A DNA stretch of 8,571 nt from positions 1-8,571 of the forward strand of contig CAMOMX010000090.1 in NCBI GenBank assembly GCA_946620035.1, given 5' to 3'. The notes beneath the pieces are model-generated. The model was given only the letters and a program-made list of their open reading frames with translations, was not told the DNA's origin and searched no databases. Shown here one piece after another: positions 6,446 through 8,571 of the stretch (the first letter of the stretch is position 1; the number at the start of each line of letters is the position of its first letter). Origin of the DNA: CAG-791 sp003447895. Its GTDB lineage: Bacteria; Bacillota; Clostridia; Lachnospirales; Lachnospiraceae. Made by a program: the position numbers and the translations under genes.

Positions 6446-8023
6446 TCAGTCCTTTTTCTGCTCGAAATGGATCCATACATACAGCGCGGCCATCGCGGTG
6501 ATCAGAAGGCCGCCCCATGTCATGGTTCCGGAGGAGTCCGATGTCTTGGCCGACATTGTCTTCCGGATCGTGGTGCTTGTCCTCACCGGCATGGACCTTG
6601 AGACCTTCGACGTGATCACGGTCGATACGACTGTCTCTCTTCTCGCCTTTCCGCCGGGAAGATTCACGATCTCTTCCTGGGCGCTCCTTCCCTCGGGAAG
6701 CGGATCATGGTGATTCCGGATCGCATATCCCTCCTCATCCGATCCGGAGATGGAGCCTGTGTAGCCCTCCAGTTTCTCTTCGACGATCGAATAGGCCTGT
6801 CTCTGAGATCCTTTATAGAGCGCTACGTCCTCAAAAGTGCCGCTCCAGTCGTTCTCCTCTCTGAGGACGATCTGAAGACCCGTATCCTTACCGTTTGCAT
6901 AAAGTGCGACCGTGACGCTCTCAGGCCTCGTGCCGTCCTTGTCATTCCCGTCATCCCAGCTTCCGCTGACTTTAATGTCCGCGGATCCGGCATCCTGAAC
7001 GGGAACCAGATACTTCAGGCAGGATTCCGCGCTGTCAGAGCCCGCAAATGCGGTCTGAACGCCGTCTCCGTCCTTAACCTCTTCCGTAAACTGTTCCTCT
7101 CCGGACACCGTAAAGAGATGCCCTCCCTGGCTGATCGTATACTCTGTGCCGGGCTTTACCTTGACGGCAAAATCCCTGTAGCCGTCCGGCATATCGATCA
7201 CCACCGCCTCTTTCGTTTTGGTGTCGGTGACCGAGACCTTCTGAAGGCCGGCAAGTTTTCCGTCTTCGGAATCCGCAAATGTGCCGCAGAGCAGAGCCGC
7301 CGCCGCTTCCGCTTCCACCGAGCCCGATCTTCTTCCCAGTGCCCGGGACAGGATCGCGGTTCCGTTTCCGTCCGCCTGGGCTGTCAGTGCGGTAACCGTG
7401 TCCAGGATCCTGGGGGCCTCAACCGGGTCCGTCTCATTTTCGATGCCGCGTCCGATCCCGTCAGCGCCTGCGCCTCCGATGGCTGTGACGGTTCCCCCCT
7501 CAATGACGATCTTTCCGCAGGAGCCGTGGCCTTTTCCGCTGCCGATCCCGGCTCCGCCTTCTCCGCCGATGGCAGTGAGCGCGCCTTCTCCTCCGATCCT
7601 CAGGTTCGAGGATACATGCGGAACTTTCTCGTCTCCAACGACCATACGGGACTCTAAGCCGGCAAATCCGGGTGCGCCCTTGACCGTGTTTTCTTTTCGG
7701 AGAACGATCTGACAATACACGCCGGGCCACACCTTGATCGCGGCTCCGCGCTTAGCCTCAATGGAAATTCCTTCGAGGATCAGCGTGCTGTCGCCCCTGA
7801 TCTCAATGATCGAATTGGTCTCTTTTACCCCCTTCGCCATACCTACAAGCACGGTGCCTCCGTAAATAAAAAGGCGGTTTTTCTCATAGACGGCCTCTGC
7901 ATCGGACTCTGCCTCGATCTCAAACGGGCACTTATTTTCCACGGCGCGAACGGACACGCCTGTCGCCGGCAAAAGGAAAATAATCGCCAATACGGTGATC
8001 AATAACTTCCGGATCGTTTTCAT
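6446..8023 (-). CDS. Secreted surface protein with glycine-rich beta repeats, a Cna-B domain and a sortase-like C-terminus
   Basis: 525 residues from the ATG at 8023. The signal peptide is about 1-27 (basic MKTIRK, hydrophobic core, likely cut after SVRA). Residues about 31-205 look like a beta-rich carbohydrate-binding-like or beta-helix region with two related 15-residue units, LTAIGGEGGAGIGSG (149-163) and VTAIGGAGADGIGRG (179-193), 30 residues apart. A Cna-B fold spans about 349-440 (SGSWDDGNDKDGTRPESVTV, then YSIVEEKLEGY and GYAIRN). An Arg/Thr/Ser-rich linker leads to SAKTSD (491-496), a hydrophobic segment (about 501-518) and HFEQKKD, a layout like a cell-wall sorting signal but with a degenerate motif. 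GGAG lies 10 bases before the ATG; an in-frame TTG two codons upstream is too close to it. No sortase is in the window. Ligand and role unknown; surface attachment is inferred. Confidence 0.85.
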   Translation of the reverse strand: MKTIRKLLITVLAIIFLLPATGVSVRAVENKCPFEIEAESDAEAVYEKNRLFIYGGTVLVGMAKGVKETNSIIEIRGDSTLILEGISIEAKRGAAIKVWPGVYCQIVLRKENTVKGAPGFAGLESRMVVGDEKVPHVSSNLRIGGEGALTAIGGEGGAGIGSGKGHGSCGKIVIEGGTVTAIGGAGADGIGRGIENETDPVEAPRILDTVTALTAQADGNGTAILSRALGRRSGSVEAEAAAALLCGTFADSEDGKLAGLQKVSVTDTKTKEAVVIDMPDGYRDFAVKVKPGTEYTISQGGHLFTVSGEEQFTEEVKDGDGVQTAFAGSDSAESCLKYLVPVQDAGSADIKVSGSWDDGNDKDGTRPESVTVALYANGKDTGLQIVLREENDWSGTFEDVALYKGSQRQAYSIVEEKLEGYTGSISGSDEEGYAIRNHHDPLPEGRSAQEEIVNLPGGKARRETVVSTVITSKVSRSMPVRTSTTIRKTMSAKTSDSSGTMTWGGLLITAMAALYVWIHFEQKKD

Positions 8024-8040
8024 GTACAATAATCTCCTCT

Positions 8041-8153
8041 GAGAGTTACAGCTTAATTACAGCTCCGGCAAGGCCGCGCGCCAAAATCCACAGGCTTCCG
8101 CCCGGCCTTTCCTGCCTTTGGGCAGCTTTTGACAGCTGTTTTCAGATACCAGA
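8041..8153 (-). promoter_or_regulatory. GC-rich, foldable 5' leader of the surface-protein gene
   Basis: Between the candidate promoter and the ribosome binding site lies about 110 bases that turn abruptly GC-rich after an AT-rich stretch. By eye the minus-strand RNA can form: an outer CAGCT (8138-8134) with AGCTG (8064-8060); a hairpin CTGCC-CAAA-GGCAG (8125-8112); a 7-bp stem AAGGCCG/CGGCCTT (8109-8103 with 8076-8070) that encloses GGGC-GGAA-GCCT. Alternative pairing of the repeated AGCTG boxes is possible. I cannot match it to a riboswitch class. Confidence 0.45.
8046..8064. repeat. Tandem TTACAGCT repeat, 11-base period
   Basis: TTACAGCT occurs at 8046-8053 and again at 8057-8064, one helical turn apart, directly upstream of the surface-protein ribosome binding site. 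CAGCT recurs as a pair at 8123-8127 and 8133-8137. It could be a protein site on DNA or interchangeable pairing segments in the leader RNA. Confidence 0.5.
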
Positions 8154-8159
8154 TAAGAT

Positions 8160-8188
8160 ATTTTACTATTTTGTTACGTATTTGTAAA
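8160..8188 (-). promoter_or_regulatory. Candidate sigma-A promoter for the surface-protein gene
   Basis: TTTACA (8188-8183), 17 bases, TAAAAT (8165-8160) on the minus strand; both hexamers match consensus at 5 of 6. Start near 8153, giving a leader of about 130 bases to the ATG at 8023. Confidence 0.6.
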
Positions 8189-8233
8189 CTATATTTCTTT
8201 AATAAGCTCTATGTTCACGATTATTTTACAAAT
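8180..8233. repeat. 9-bp inverted repeat between the divergent promoters
   Basis: ATTTGTAAA (8180-8188) and TTTACAAAT (8225-8233) are perfect inverted copies 36 bases apart. The left copy contains the -35 of the surface-protein promoter. The region is AT-rich, so chance is not excluded. Confidence 0.3.
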
Positions 8234-8250
8234 ATTAACAAATTTTTCGG

Positions 8251-8279
8251 TGGAAAATCTTCTGACATTCAAATATAAT
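8251..8279 (+). promoter_or_regulatory. Candidate sigma-A promoter for carB
   Basis: TGGAAA (8251-8256), 17 bases, a consensus TATAAT (8274-8279). Start near 8286 leaves a leader of about 33 bases, A/G-rich and without visible stem-loops, so no PyrR- or attenuator-type control can be seen. Confidence 0.6.
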
Positions 8280-8318
8280 TTATTAGGTTATAGTAAAAAC
8301 TAAAGAAAGAGAGGACTT

Positions 8319-8571
8319 ATGGCACAGCGCACAGATATTCACAAAATTCTGATCATCGGTTCAGGTCCCATCGTCATTGGACAAGCGTGTGAGTTCGACT
8401 ATTCCGGCACGCAGGCCTGTAAAGCACTCAGGAGCCTCGGCTATGAGATCGTCCTGGTCAATTCTAATCCGGCTACTATCATGACAGATCCGGAAATGGC
8501 TGATATCACCTATATCGAACCTCTTAACGTCAGACGTATGGAGCAGATCATTGCCAAGGAACGTCCCGACG
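8319..8571 (+). CDS. carB: Carbamoyl-phosphate synthase large subunit, N-terminal part
   Basis: The large subunit makes carbamoyl phosphate from bicarbonate, ammonia (channelled from glutamine by the small subunit CarA) and two ATP, for arginine and pyrimidine synthesis in the cytoplasm. The first 84 codons are present and the gene runs off the window. The opening HKILIIGSGPIVIGQACEF (8-26) and DYSGTQACKAL (27-37), then VLVNSNPATIMTDPEMAD (45-62) and TYIEPLN (64-70), are the strongly conserved first pre-ATP-grasp domain. GAGAGG stands a few bases before the ATG. It is the first gene after a divergent promoter region; carA, usually directly upstream, is not there, so it is either downstream or elsewhere. 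Confidence 0.95.
   Translation, partial: MAQRTDIHKILIIGSGPIVIGQACEFDYSGTQACKALRSLGYEIVLVNSNPATIMTDPEMADITYIEPLNVRRMEQIIAKERPD

Noticed and set aside
7430..7590. Tandem DNA repeat array in the glycine-rich part of the surface protein
   Set aside because: Only two diverged 15-residue units are seen, at the protein level and not as DNA repeats; noted within the gene entry.
6707..7657. Open frame of 316 codons on the plus strand, antisense to the surface-protein gene
   Set aside because: It results from the GC-skewed codons of the real gene; there is no promoter or credible start, and the product looks compositionally odd.
8024..8029. Upstream TTG as start of the surface protein, and likewise GTG at 5516 for rubrerythrin
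   Set aside because: Both lie only 4 bases from the Shine-Dalgarno sequence, while the nearby ATG codons have proper spacing.
8060..8138. Cyclic-di-GMP-I riboswitch in the surface-protein leader
   Set aside because: The hairpin CTGCC-CAAA-GGCAG followed by GGAAAGGCC recalls that class, but the conserved core GGGACGCAAAGCC and the tetraloop-receptor bases are absent. I keep it only as an unassigned structured leader.

Overview
The window looks like chromosomal DNA of a Gram-positive anaerobe of the Clostridia, most likely a Lachnospiraceae member. This is inferred from gene content and style, not from a marker gene. The evidence is a rubrerythrin, a GH77 glucanotransferase, a class A PBP with a long charged tail, a VanZ-like protein, a Cna-B surface protein with a sortase-like C-terminus, AGGAGG-type ribosome binding sites, AT-rich intergenic regions and moderately GC-rich genes. 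I see no mobile element, CRISPR array, tRNA or rRNA.

Layout: six genes lie on the minus strand and one partial gene on the plus strand. Read in the minus direction, the order is: surface protein (8023 to 6446), U-tailed terminator (about 6381-6341), VanZ-like membrane protein (6304 to 5663), rubrerythrin (5513 to 4953), two strong stem-loops (4944-4921 and 4900-4873), alpha/beta-hydrolase of the esterase family (4829 to 4059), a sigma-A type promoter followed by a hairpin with a T-run (4041-3963), malQ (3923 to 2367), and a class A penicillin-binding protein (2262 to the window edge, C-terminus missing). At the right edge carB starts on the plus strand (8319 onward), divergent from the surface protein. 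The intergenic gap of 295 bases holds candidate promoters for both genes and a GC-rich, foldable 5' leader for the surface protein.

The genes look like separate small units and not one pathway: wall synthesis (PBP), alpha-glucan use (malQ), peroxide defence (rubrerythrin), the cell surface (Cna-B protein, VanZ-like) and arginine/pyrimidine precursor supply (carB). Almost every gap has its own promoter, terminator or dyad, which supports separate control.

Points most worth a second look: (1) the malQ leader, where a near-consensus promoter fires straight into a terminator-like hairpin with competing complementary segments; (2) the hydrolase, whose nucleophile elbow reads GTDMG, with Asp in place of Ser; (3) the folded leader of the surface protein, which I cannot assign to a known riboswitch; (4) the surface protein's degenerate sorting motif (SAKTS) and a Cna-B domain that appears to lack its bond-forming Lys. 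No clearly new multi-gene system is visible. All promoter, operator and RNA calls come from reading the sequence by eye, without computed scores.
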